A stretch of 64,000 nucleotides of DNA from Aeromicrobium sp. A1-2 (GTDB lineage: Bacteria; Actinomycetota; Actinomycetes; Propionibacteriales; Nocardioidaceae): the NCBI RefSeq assembly GCF_003443875.1, contig NZ_CP027482.1, positions 1,426,001 through 1,490,000 of the forward strand. The letters run 5' to 3'. Shown here piece by piece: positions 8,771-16,852 of the stretch (position 1 is the first letter of the stretch; each line of letters opens with the position of its first letter). Position numbers and translations under genes: made by a program. The notes beneath the pieces were generated by a model. The model had not been told where the DNA came from. It worked only from the letters and a program-made list of their open reading frames with translations, and made no database searches.

Positions 8771-10315
8771 TCAGCGGATGTGCGCGTGCCCGTTGGACTC
8801 CACCTTGGCCCGGGCGGACTTGCCCATCGCCTTGCGGCTGCCATCGGGGAACAACCCGGTCTTCGACATCGTCAGGACCGCCGTGGCGTGAGCCGCGGCA
8901 TCACCCAGCTCGTACAGAGCCTTGATGCTGAGGTTGGTGATGGTGTCGCAGGCCTGGTGGTAGCAGGCATCGAACGCATCGCCTGCGGTTCCGCCGAACG
9001 TGGCGGCCTGCTCATCGGTCTTGACACCCTCGGCACCACTGAACAGTCCGCCTGCTGGGATGCCTGCCTCGATGAATGGCCCGTAGTCGGAGCGACCGTC
9101 GAACGCCGTCGGCTCCGTGGCCAGGTGCTTGGCGTCGAAGTAGTCCGTGAAGACCTGCTCGATCTCACCGGACCCCGGAGGACCGCTCACACCGTCCTCG
9201 GACCCGTCGCCGTCGTAGACGAAGCGCGCGTAGTTGGGCGAACCCAGCATGTCGAAGTTCAAGTTGGCGTAGATCTTCGAACGCTGGCTCGTCGAGAGGG
9301 CATCGACATAGTGCGTCGAGCCCAGGAGTCCGGCCTCCTCGGCTCCCCAGAACGCGAACCGCACGGGGCGTTCGAGCTTCTTGGTGAGCTTGAGGTGAGA
9401 CATCTGCTCGGCGATCTCGAGTATCGTCGCCGAGCCCGAGCCGTTGTCGTTGATGCCGGGCCCGACAGCAACGCTGTCGAGGTGGGCGCCCACGACGACG
9501 ACCTGATCGGCGTTCTTGACCTTCTTGCCGGTCGCGGGAAGGTCAGCGATGACGTTCTCGGTCTCGCGGTTGAGATCAACCTCGGTCGAGGTCGTGACAC
9601 GTACCGTGAACGTGCCATCGGCCAGTGCCGCGCCGTCGGCGTAGGACACACCGACCACGGGGATCGTGGCGGGCGTACCGAGCGTGCCGGTCAGCAGCTC
9701 GTCGCGCCCGGGCTGTCCCTCGTTGAAGATGATCACAGCGTCGTAGCCCGCGGCGGCAGCACTGCTCGCCTTGGTCTCGAACGTGCAGGTGCCACGCTGG
9801 ATCAGCGCGACTGCCGGTTCAGTCGGTGCGGGCGTGAAGTCCGAGGCCTCGCAGCCTGAGGTGCTGCCGGGCGTGGGACTCGGCGGGATCACCAGGTCGT
9901 TCGTGGCCACGACCTGGCCCGTGACGTCACCGGAGCCGGAGTAGTCGAACGTCGCGGTCTCGATGTCGCGTTCGGTGGGCTCGAGCTGCGTCAGCGTTGC
10001 GGGCTCGAGCTCGCGGGCGAACGGGAAGGTGAACTTCTGGCGCTTCACCCGGTAGCCGGCCTGGCGCAGCTTCTTGGCCACGTAGTCGGCCGAGGCCGTG
10101 TGACCCGGCAGGCCTGAGGCCCTGTTGCCATCGTTGCGATTGGCGATGACCTGCAGCGCGCGCTCGTGCTGCAGGATGCCATTGACCGTGACAGCCTTGG
10201 TCAGCTTGCTGGTGTCGACCGGCTTCGGCTTGTGCGGCTTGGCGGTTGCTGGTGATGCAGTGACGAGGCCGGCCGCCAGGGCGACGGCAGCGATCGTCGG
10301 CAGAATTCTGCGCAT
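8771..10315 (-). CDS. secreted M28-family aminopeptidase with PA domain
   Basis: A 514-residue exported metallopeptidase. MRRILPTIAAVALAAGL then a small-residue ATA site is a Sec signal peptide. A PA (protease-associated) domain occupies roughly residues 130-250 (RGTCTFETKASSAAAAGYDAV). The M28 catalytic domain follows, with zinc ligands in VGAHLDSV and GINDNGSGSA and the catalytic WGAEEAGLLGS. It should remove N-terminal residues from peptides outside the cell. The ATG at 10315 has GGGGGA just upstream; a longer reading frame upstream overlaps the divergent peptidase gene and is not used. Confidence 0.88.
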   Translation of the reverse strand: MRRILPTIAAVALAAGLVTASPATAKPHKPKPVDTSKLTKAVTVNGILQHERALQVIANRNDGNRASGLPGHTASADYVAKKLRQAGYRVKRQKFTFPFARELEPATLTQLEPTERDIETATFDYSGSGDVTGQVVATNDLVIPPSPTPGSTSGCEASDFTPAPTEPAVALIQRGTCTFETKASSAAAAGYDAVIIFNEGQPGRDELLTGTLGTPATIPVVGVSYADGAALADGTFTVRVTTSTEVDLNRETENVIADLPATGKKVKNADQVVVVGAHLDSVAVGPGINDNGSGSATILEIAEQMSHLKLTKKLERPVRFAFWGAEEAGLLGSTHYVDALSTSQRSKIYANLNFDMLGSPNYARFVYDGDGSEDGVSGPPGSGEIEQVFTDYFDAKHLATEPTAFDGRSDYGPFIEAGIPAGGLFSGAEGVKTDEQAATFGGTAGDAFDACYHQACDTITNLSIKALYELGDAAAHATAVLTMSKTGLFPDGSRKAMGKSARAKVESNGHAHIR

Positions 10316-10423
10316 GGGATCCCCCGATCCAGAGTTGGTCCACTCACAGTAGGTCGGGCCGGACGACCTGTCACGCAGTGGTTGCAGCGCGCACACGGTC
10401 GACGACTGCTGGTGGCGCGCAGG

Positions 10424-10429
10424 TATCGT
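10424..10429 (+). promoter_or_regulatory. -10 element TATCGT, leaderless promoter of the pepQ-lnt-ppm operon
   Basis: TATCGT ends 6 bases before the GTG at 10436. This supports GTG 10436 rather than a start further upstream, and suggests one promoter for the peptidase, lnt and ppm genes. Confidence 0.48.
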
Positions 10430-10435
10430 CGTCCC

Positions 10436-11515
10436 GTGAGCAGATGGCGCAAGGCACAGGAACTGGCCGCTTCGCGGGGCATCGATGCCCTGCTCGTCAC
10501 GCCGGGAGCGGATCTCCGCTACCTCACGGGGTATGTCGCGCTCCCGCTGGAGCGATTGACCTGCTTGGTGCTGCCCGCCCAGGGCGACCCGACGCTCGTC
10601 GTGCCTGCGCTGGAAAGATCTGCGGCGGTTGCCTCGGGCGTTGACGTGCAGATCGAGTCGTGGGGCGAGCTGGACGACCCGTTCGCGCTCGTGGCCTCGC
10701 TCGTCGGAGACGCCGCGACCGTCGGTGTCGACGACCACATGTGGGCCTCACGCGTCTTTGCGCTCCGATCTGCCCTCCCGCAGGCGCGGCAGGTGCTGGG
10801 CGGCGAGCTGGTGCAGGAGCTTCGCATCCGCAAGGAGGCCGACGAGGTCGAGGCGCTCCGGGAGGCAGGCCTCGCGATCGACCGGGTGCACTCCCGCATG
10901 GGGGAGTGGCTGCGGCACGGCCGCACCGAGCGCGAGGTGGGCGCGGACATCGCCCGCGCGATCATCGACGAAGGTCACGTGACGGTCGACTTCGTCATTG
11001 TGGGCTCGGGACCCAATGGCGCGTCGCCGCACCACGAGTTGTCCGACCGAGTCATCCAGGAGGGTGACCCCGTCGTCGTCGACATCGGCGGCACGACGTC
11101 GGCCGGCTACTGCTCGGACTCCACCCGCAACTATCTCGCCGGCGGCACGGTGCCCGGTCTGTACGCCGAGGCGTACGCGGTCCTGGAGGCGGCCCAGCAG
11201 GCGCAACGCGAGCACGCGCGGCCCGGGGTGACGGCAGCATCCGTCGACGCCGTGGGGCGTGGCATCATCGGCGACGCGGGCTACGGCGACCTGTTCATCC
11301 ACCGTACGGGGCACGGCATCGGTCAGGAGACCCACGAGGAGCCCTATATCGTCGAGGGCAGCGACCTGGTGCTCGAAGAAGGCATGGCCTTCTCGATCGA
11401 GCCCGGCATCTACTTCGAGGGCCAGTTCGGCGCCCGCATCGAGGACATCGCGGTCTGCACCGCGGACGGGCTCGAGGTGCTCAACAACACCCCCCGCCAG
11501 CTCTCCGTCCTGTGA
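10436..11515 (+). CDS. M24-family Xaa-Pro dipeptidase/aminopeptidase
   Basis: A 359-residue cytoplasmic metallopeptidase with a creatinase-like N-terminal domain (about residues 1-130) and a pita-bread M24 catalytic domain. Metal ligands are visible in VVVDIGGTTSAGYCSDSTRN, the HRTGHGIGQETHE segment, SIEPGIYF and GARIEDIA. It cleaves peptides next to proline. M. tuberculosis has the homologous pepE (Rv2089c) in the same neighbourhood. GTG 10436 is chosen because of the -10 element 6 bases upstream. It overlaps lnt by 4 bases (GTGA). Confidence 0.88.
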   Translation: MSRWRKAQELAASRGIDALLVTPGADLRYLTGYVALPLERLTCLVLPAQGDPTLVVPALERSAAVASGVDVQIESWGELDDPFALVASLVGDAATVGVDDHMWASRVFALRSALPQARQVLGGELVQELRIRKEADEVEALREAGLAIDRVHSRMGEWLRHGRTEREVGADIARAIIDEGHVTVDFVIVGSGPNGASPHHELSDRVIQEGDPVVVDIGGTTSAGYCSDSTRNYLAGGTVPGLYAEAYAVLEAAQQAQREHARPGVTAASVDAVGRGIIGDAGYGDLFIHRTGHGIGQETHEEPYIVEGSDLVLEEGMAFSIEPGIYFEGQFGARIEDIAVCTADGLEVLNNTPRQLSVL

Positions 11516-13005
11516 CACGGGGCATCGGTGGGCGGACTGCCTGGCCGGCAGCCACCGCACTGGGAGTGCTGTCGTCGCTGGCCTTTGACCCGGTCGGACT
11601 GCCGTACGCGATGGTCGTCTCGGTCGCCGGACTGATCTGGCTGGCCCACGGGCTGCGGGACGCCCGCAAGCGGACCGTCGCTGTGACCGGGCTGCTCTAC
11701 GGCCTGTCGTTCATGGGTCCGCTGATCTGGTGGATGAACGCGGTCAGCCACGGCGCCTACATCGGCCTGGTCATCGCCGAGTCGCTGTTCTTCGTGCCGA
11801 TCATGCTGGCCCTTCGGGCTTCATCCCGGTTGCGGTGGTGGCCTGTGTGGGGCGCCGGAGTCTGGGTGCTCGGTGAGTGGGCCCGCGGACGGTTCCCGTT
11901 CACCGGGTTGCCCTGGGGCCGGCTGGCGCACACCTCGATCGATACTCCGTTCTCGGCGTACGTACGTCTCGTGGCGATGCCGGGCACCAGCGCCGTCCTG
12001 TTCCTCGTGGCCAGCCTGCTGGTGGTGCTGATCACCTCATCGACCTGGCGGCCACGAGGAGTGGCACTGGCCGGGATCGTGGCCGTTGCGGGCCTTGGTT
12101 CGGTCCTGCCGACCGGCATAGCCGGAGCGGACGGCACGAGGCAGGTCGCCCTTGTGCAGGGAGATGTGCCTGGCGTGTTCCTGACCTGGCCGCTCGGCGA
12201 GATATTCAAGCTGCATGCCGCCGAGACCGAGCGGCTTGCCGACCGGATCGACGCAGGCGAGGTCCCGCGGCCCGACATGGTCCTGTGGCCGGAGAACTCG
12301 ACCGACACCGATCCGTCCTTCGACCTGCCGGTTCGACAGCGCATCATGCAGCTGTCCGGGCGCATCGGCGCGCCGATCCTGGTCGGTGGAATCCTGGACG
12401 GGCCCACCGTCACGACGGCGTACAACGCCGGACAGGTTTGGACCGCGGCTGGCCCGGGGGAGCGATACGTCAAGCTCAAGCCCGTGCCGTTCGGCGAGTA
12501 CGTCCCGTTCCGCGACGAAGCATCCGTCGTCGTGGACCGGCTGGCCCGCGACATCCCGCGCGACATGCTGGCCGGAGATGAGCCGGGGGCTCTCCAGATC
12601 GGGGACACCCTGATCGGAGACACGATCTGTTACGACATCGCGTACGACTCCGTGATCCGGCGCGCGGTAGACGGCGGTGCACAGATGATCGTCGTGCAGA
12701 CCAGCAACGCGGCCTTCACGGGCACTTCCCAGCCGTCACAGCAGTGGGACATCTCCCGGCTCCGGGCGATCGAGACCGGTCGGTGGGTCGTGGTCCCGTC
12801 GACCAACGGCATCACCGGCGTCGTCGACCCGAGTGGGCGCAGCGTGGAGCAGGCGCCGCTGCACGAACCGGCGACGGTCAACGCGCAGGTCACTCTGGCG
12901 TCGGGCACGACCCCGGCGCTCGAGATCGGGGTTCCGCTGGAGTACGCCCTGGTGATCCTCGGTCTGGGAGCATGGTGGCTCGGCACTCGACGGAAGGACC
13001 GCTGA
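11512..13005 (+). CDS. lnt: apolipoprotein N-acyltransferase Lnt
   Basis: A 497-residue membrane enzyme that adds the third acyl chain to lipoproteins. The first 200 residues hold six to seven hydrophobic helices. The nitrilase-like domain follows, with the catalytic triad visible as Glu in LWPENSTD, Lys in KLKPVPFGEYVPFR and Cys in DTICYDIAYD. A final helix is near residue 480. In M. tuberculosis the same domain is fused to the mannosyltransferase as Ppm1; here the two are separate genes 4 bases apart. The GTG start overlaps the peptidase stop. Several lipoproteins in this window are potential substrates. Confidence 0.93.
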   Translation: MTRGIGGRTAWPAATALGVLSSLAFDPVGLPYAMVVSVAGLIWLAHGLRDARKRTVAVTGLLYGLSFMGPLIWWMNAVSHGAYIGLVIAESLFFVPIMLALRASSRLRWWPVWGAGVWVLGEWARGRFPFTGLPWGRLAHTSIDTPFSAYVRLVAMPGTSAVLFLVASLLVVLITSSTWRPRGVALAGIVAVAGLGSVLPTGIAGADGTRQVALVQGDVPGVFLTWPLGEIFKLHAAETERLADRIDAGEVPRPDMVLWPENSTDTDPSFDLPVRQRIMQLSGRIGAPILVGGILDGPTVTTAYNAGQVWTAAGPGERYVKLKPVPFGEYVPFRDEASVVVDRLARDIPRDMLAGDEPGALQIGDTLIGDTICYDIAYDSVIRRAVDGGAQMIVVQTSNAAFTGTSQPSQQWDISRLRAIETGRWVVVPSTNGITGVVDPSGRSVEQAPLHEPATVNAQVTLASGTTPALEIGVPLEYALVILGLGAWWLGTRRKDR

Positions 13006-13009
13006 ACCC

Positions 13010-13759
13010 ATGCGCACACTGGTCGTCATACCGACCTACAACGAGGCGCAGAACCTGGCGTGGATCGTCGAGCAGGTGCGGTTGCACCAGCCTGAGGTAG
13101 ACATCTTGGTTGCCGACGATGGCTCGCCCGACGGCACCGGCGAGATTGCCGATGCATTGGCCGTGGCCCATTCCGGAGTGCATGTGATGCACCGAGGCAG
13201 CAAGCAAGGGCTGGGCTCGGCCTATCGCGCCGGCTTCGCCTGGGGCATCGAGCGCGACTACGACGTCCTGGTCGAGATGGATGCCGACGGATCGCACCGC
13301 GCTGAGGATCTCGGTCGGCTGCTCGAGGCCAGCGCCGACGGGGCGGACCTGGTGCTGGGCTCCCGGTGGGTCCCGGGCGGCGGCGTCGTCAACTGGCCCT
13401 GGTACCGACGCCTGATCTCGCGTGGCGGCACCTTCTATGCCCGACTCATGCTGGGCATCCCGATCAAGGATGCAACCGGCGGGTTCCGGGCGTTCCGGCG
13501 GGCCACCCTCGAACGTCTGCCCCTTGACGAGGTCGCCTCACAGGGCTATTGCTTCCAGATCGACATGACCCGTCGCGTGCTTGGTGCCGGCATGGCGATC
13601 GTGGAGGTCCCCATCACGTTCGTCGAGCGCGAGCGCGGCGAGTCGAAGATGAGTGCGGGAATCGTTCGCGAGGCGCTGTGGCGCGTCACGATGTGGGGAC
13701 TGGCCCGGATGGTGCCCGAGCGCTTCCGCCGGATGCATGACAAAAGGACCCCGGCGTAA
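13010..13759 (+). CDS. ppm: polyprenol monophosphomannose synthase
   Basis: A 249-residue family 2 glycosyltransferase. IPTYNEAQNL at the N-terminus, DDGSPDGTGEIAD for nucleotide-sugar binding and EMDADGSH with the DXD motif are all present. It transfers mannose from GDP-mannose to polyprenyl phosphate, supplying mannosyl donors for lipoglycans and protein O-mannosylation. No membrane helix is visible, so it probably docks on the membrane or on Lnt, encoded directly upstream. Its TAA stop lies in the loop of the terminator hairpin. Confidence 0.93.
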   Translation: MRTLVVIPTYNEAQNLAWIVEQVRLHQPEVDILVADDGSPDGTGEIADALAVAHSGVHVMHRGSKQGLGSAYRAGFAWGIERDYDVLVEMDADGSHRAEDLGRLLEASADGADLVLGSRWVPGGGVVNWPWYRRLISRGGTFYARLMLGIPIKDATGGFRAFRRATLERLPLDEVASQGYCFQIDMTRRVLGAGMAIVEVPITFVERERGESKMSAGIVREALWRVTMWGLARMVPERFRRMHDKRTPA

Positions 13760-13769
13760 GCCGGGGTCC
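13746..13769. terminator. bidirectional hairpin terminator between ppm and rbpA
   Basis: A perfect 10-bp GC-rich stem (13746-13755 with 13760-13769) closes a 4-base loop GTAA. The loop contains the ppm stop codon (13757-13759). It sits between convergent ppm and rbpA and can serve both. Confidence 0.75.
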
Positions 13770-13797
13770 CGTCATCTAGCCGTTGGCTGCGTGAGCC

Positions 13798-14202
13798 TCA
13801 GGCGGTCTTCTTCGGTGCTGCCTTTTTAGCAGCGCGCTTCTTGGCCGGCCGGTGGAGGTGCGGCGGACCGATCTCTCCACCTCGCAGCAGCTCCAGGCGC
13901 TCGGTGAGGATCTCCTCGAGCTCGGCCTCGGACCTGCGCTCGAGCAGCATGTCCCAGTGCGTGCGGATCGGCTTCTCGGCCTTGCCCTCGGGCCTGACGC
14001 CGTGGGTCAGGTGACCCATCTGCCCTGTCTTGGGGTCTTCCCAGTCGAACGGGATCTCGGCCTCGTCCGCCATCGTCACAAAGAATGTGTGCCCATCCGG
14101 GCAGACATACTCGACCTGCTGACGGGGAGCCATTTCCACGCCGCGCTCGTCCTCAAAACTCTGAGTCCCGAGTCGAGCGCCTCGCAATGCACGTTCAGCC
14201 AT
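13798..14202 (-). CDS. rbpA: RNA polymerase-binding protein RbpA
   Basis: A 134-residue actinobacterial transcription factor that binds RNA polymerase and the housekeeping sigma factor and stabilises the open promoter complex. Recognisable features are the N-terminal RALRGARLGTQSFE, the central zinc-ribbon-like YVCPDGHTF, and the sigma-interacting C-terminal segment HWDMLLERRSEAELEEILTERLE. An unusual Lys/Ala-rich tail of about 18 residues ends the protein. The start has a purine-rich ribosome site (GAGAGGGG). Convergent with ppm, as in mycobacteria (Rv2050/Rv2051c). Confidence 0.95.
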   Translation of the reverse strand: MAERALRGARLGTQSFEDERGVEMAPRQQVEYVCPDGHTFFVTMADEAEIPFDWEDPKTGQMGHLTHGVRPEGKAEKPIRTHWDMLLERRSEAELEEILTERLELLRGGEIGPPHLHRPAKKRAAKKAAPKKTA

Positions 14203-14291
14203 GTGCGTCCCCTCTCGTGTCGCTTATCGGTTACAACGTAATTCACGCGTGTGAGATTCCCCTGAACGCGCATGAGTATTCGCGCGCACGG

Positions 14292-15644
14292 TCACACGAT
14301 CGCCGGCGCCTCGTTGCCGGCCTCGATGATGCCCTGTCGGGCGTCCAACTTCCACAGCAGCCCTCCGCCGACCACGAAGAAGATGATCAGCGCCAGGATC
14401 GCCGGACGGTAGGAATCGGTCATCTGGTGCACGATGCCGAAGACCAGCGTACCGAGCCAGCTCGTCCCGCGTTCGCAGGCCTGGTAGAGGCTGAAGTACT
14501 CCGCCTCCCGACCCCGGGGAATGAGCTGGGAGAAGAATGCGCGTGACAGGGCCTGCGTGCCGCCGAGCACCAGGCCGATCGCCACCGCGAGGACCAGGAA
14601 CGGCAGGATCTGCTTCTCGGGCAGGACGTAGCCGAAGCACACGACCAGGATCCAGACCCCCAGTCCGTACAGGATCGTGCGATGGCTGCCGATCCGCGCG
14701 GCAACTCGGCCGAACACCAGAGCGCCGGCGACACCCACGAACTGCACGATCAGGATCGTGGCGATCAGCGTGCTGGTGCCGAACCCAAGCTGCTTGTCGC
14801 CGTAGACCGATGCGGAGTAGATCACGGTCTGGATGCCATCGTTGTAGAACAGGTAGGCGACCAGGAACAGCAGCGTCTGGGGATAGTTGCGGAGCTCGCG
14901 GAGCGTCCGGAAGAGCTGGCCGAAGCTGCGTTGCATCAGAGTCGCGCCGTCAACCTGCACGACCCCGCGTGGCGCTCGGTCCTTGATGCCGCGATACGGG
15001 ATGAAGGTGAAGTAGGCCCACCAGATCGCGGCCGACAGCAGGCTGAGCCGCACCGCCATCTCGGTCGACAGTCCGAACGGGAGGATCGTCACCAGTGCCA
15101 GGTTGATCGCCAGCAGGAGGCCGCCACCGAGATAGCCCAGTGCCCACCCGTGCGAGGAGATGCGGTCGCGCTCGTCGGGGGCGGCAACATCGATCAGGAT
15201 CGCGTCATAGACCACGATCGAGGAGGCATAGAACAGGTTGGCCACGATCAGCAGACCCGCACCGAGCTGCCAGTTGGTGCCGGTCACGAAGAACATCAGC
15301 GCTGCGACGGCGGCACCACACCACGCGAGCCGTGCCATGAGGGTCTTCTTGGACTGGACCCGGTCTGCGATCGCGCCGACGATCGGCAGCACGAAGGCCG
15401 ACAGGACCGTCGCGAGAGTCACGACGTAGAACACCAATGAGCCCGCTGAGACCGACAGTCCCAACACCGAGAGGTGCTCGGTGCACTTGGTCTCCTCGTC
15501 GCCGACGAAACCGCACGCAGCTCGTTCGGCAACGCTGGTCAGGTAGGGCGCGTAGAGCACCGTGCCGATCGTCGTGATGTATGCCGAGTTGGCCCAGTCG
15601 TAGAAGAACCATGCCTTCTGCTCGGGATTTGCCTTGACCTTCAT
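14292..15644 (-). CDS. MFS transporter, UMF1 family
   Basis: A 450-residue membrane protein with about 12 hydrophobic helices. The N-terminus (WFFYDWANSAY) and the central FYNDGIQTVIYSASVYG segment are characteristic of the UMF1/Atg22-like MFS family. The start is ATG 15644, which overlaps the stop of the upstream phosphodiesterase gene by 4 bases, so both are one operon. This pairing suggests transport of a product or substrate of that enzyme, but the substrate is not known from sequence. Confidence 0.82.
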   Translation of the reverse strand: MKVKANPEQKAWFFYDWANSAYITTIGTVLYAPYLTSVAERAACGFVGDEETKCTEHLSVLGLSVSAGSLVFYVVTLATVLSAFVLPIVGAIADRVQSKKTLMARLAWCGAAVAALMFFVTGTNWQLGAGLLIVANLFYASSIVVYDAILIDVAAPDERDRISSHGWALGYLGGGLLLAINLALVTILPFGLSTEMAVRLSLLSAAIWWAYFTFIPYRGIKDRAPRGVVQVDGATLMQRSFGQLFRTLRELRNYPQTLLFLVAYLFYNDGIQTVIYSASVYGDKQLGFGTSTLIATILIVQFVGVAGALVFGRVAARIGSHRTILYGLGVWILVVCFGYVLPEKQILPFLVLAVAIGLVLGGTQALSRAFFSQLIPRGREAEYFSLYQACERGTSWLGTLVFGIVHQMTDSYRPAILALIIFFVVGGGLLWKLDARQGIIEAGNEAPAIV

Positions 15645-16435
15645 GCTGGTTGCCTCCAGGAGCCACGGGCCACGAGCACGTCCTTGAGCAGGTCCGTGCG
15701 GTCGGTGATGATGCCGTCGACCCCGAGGTCGAGGAGCTCGTGCATCTGATCGGTCTCGTCGATCGTCCAGACGTGGACCTGCAGGCCCAGACCGTGCGCC
15801 TTGCTGATGAAGTGCGGCGTCACAACCCGCAGACGCCCGTGCACGGCAGGAACCTGCAGGCACACCGGGCCCGGCCCGCGTCGTAGGCGGAGCAGCGCGG
15901 ACGGAAGTAGCTTGACCAGCGCGACCTCGAGGCTCGAGGCGGACGTCGCGACGCCTGGTAGTCGTCGTCGTGCCCGACGCAGTCGGCGGTGCGAGAAGGA
16001 CGCCAGCAGAGTCCGGGCCGTGGCGTCGTGGGTCTCGACGACACGGCACGTCGGTTCGAGCGAGTCGTCGGACTTGATGTCGATGTTGAGTCGGGCGTCC
16101 GGGAACCTGTCGTACAGCGTGCCGAGCCGGGCGAACGGCTCACGCTGGTCGAGGCGCTGCTGGTCGAGCGACTCAGCGGTCGACAGGGCAACAACCTCCG
16201 CGGAGCCGGTCAAGCGCTCCAGCGACTCGTCATGGATCGCATAGACCACGCCATCGGACGAGGTCCGTACGTCGGTCTCGAAGTAGCGGAAGCCCATCGC
16301 GTAGGCGTCAGCGAAGGCCGCGACGGAGTTCTCGATACCGAGATTGCCGGCCGTCCCCGAGCCGCCACGGTGCGCAAGCGCGACCGGGGGAGGGGTGTCC
16401 AGGTAGGGGTGCCGTATGCCGTCAAGTCCAGCCAC
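15641..16435 (-). CDS. glycerophosphodiester phosphodiesterase
   Basis: A 264-residue GDPD-family enzyme that cleaves glycerophosphodiesters to glycerol-3-phosphate and an alcohol. The metal and catalytic residues are visible: AHRGG, the ENS of GIENSVAAF, FETDVRTSSDG and HDESLER near the N-terminus, and HVWTID with GVDGIITDRTD towards the C-terminus. There is no signal peptide, so it acts in the cytoplasm. The GTG start at 16435 is preceded by a TAGGGT -10 element 6 bases away. It is translationally coupled to the UMF1 transporter. Confidence 0.88.
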   Translation of the reverse strand: MAGLDGIRHPYLDTPPPVALAHRGGSGTAGNLGIENSVAAFADAYAMGFRYFETDVRTSSDGVVYAIHDESLERLTGSAEVVALSTAESLDQQRLDQREPFARLGTLYDRFPDARLNIDIKSDDSLEPTCRVVETHDATARTLLASFSHRRLRRARRRLPGVATSASSLEVALVKLLPSALLRLRRGPGPVCLQVPAVHGRLRVVTPHFISKAHGLGLQVHVWTIDETDQMHELLDLGVDGIITDRTDLLKDVLVARGSWRQPA

Positions 16436-16441
16436 AACCGC

Positions 16442-16447
16442 ACCCTA
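16442..16447 (-). promoter_or_regulatory. -10 element TAGGGT, leaderless promoter of the GDPD-transporter operon
   Basis: On the minus strand TAGGGT ends 6 bases before the GTG at 16435, with no ribosome-binding site in between. Confidence 0.45.
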
Positions 16448-16482
16448 CCCACGGTCCGGGTCAGACCGTGGGCGAAAGGCCA

Positions 16483-16752
16483 TCACCGGACTGTGGTCAC
16501 CGGCGAGCTGTGACCGTCGCTCTCACCAGCGGTGATGCCGGACAGCTGGATCGCGAGGATCAGCACCCCGAGGGCCAGCAGGCCCCAGCGGGGCAGCGGC
16601 TTTGCGCCGCGCATCTTGGTGAGGGCCAACACGGCGCCGATCACGATGCCGAGACCGGGTAGGACCAGGCTCCCGGCCGTCAGGGCGACCGCCCACACGG
16701 CGTACTCCCGGGGCCGCATCGTGGAGTGCTTCACCATTGCCGAGATGCTCAT
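16483..16752 (-). CDS. small membrane protein of unknown function
   Basis: An 89-residue protein with two hydrophobic segments, about residues 16-44 (VALTAGSLVLPGLGIVIGAVLAL) and 53-68 (GLLALGVLILAIQLSGI). The segments flank a short basic loop. I do not recognise the family with confidence; it resembles the small DUF4190-like membrane proteins common in actinobacteria. The ATG at 16752 is chosen because GGGGGAGGAAATC directly precedes it, an excellent ribosome site. An in-frame upstream extension reads through non-coding-like sequence and overlaps murA. Confidence 0.65.
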   Translation of the reverse strand: MSISAMVKHSTMRPREYAVWAVALTAGSLVLPGLGIVIGAVLALTKMRGAKPLPRWGLLALGVLILAIQLSGITAGESDGHSSPVTTVR

Positions 16753-16852
16753 GATTTCCTCCCCCGAGGGCACCGCCGCCAATCGGCGATGTGAATCACG
16801 ATGCAACCACCGCGCCAGACAGGCTGTCAACTGTCGACGGTCAGCTTGTACG

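Noticed and set aside
10316-10738. N-terminal extension of the M28 peptidase frame
   Set aside because: It runs through the divergent peptidase gene and promoter region; ATG 10315 gives a proper signal peptide and ribosome site.
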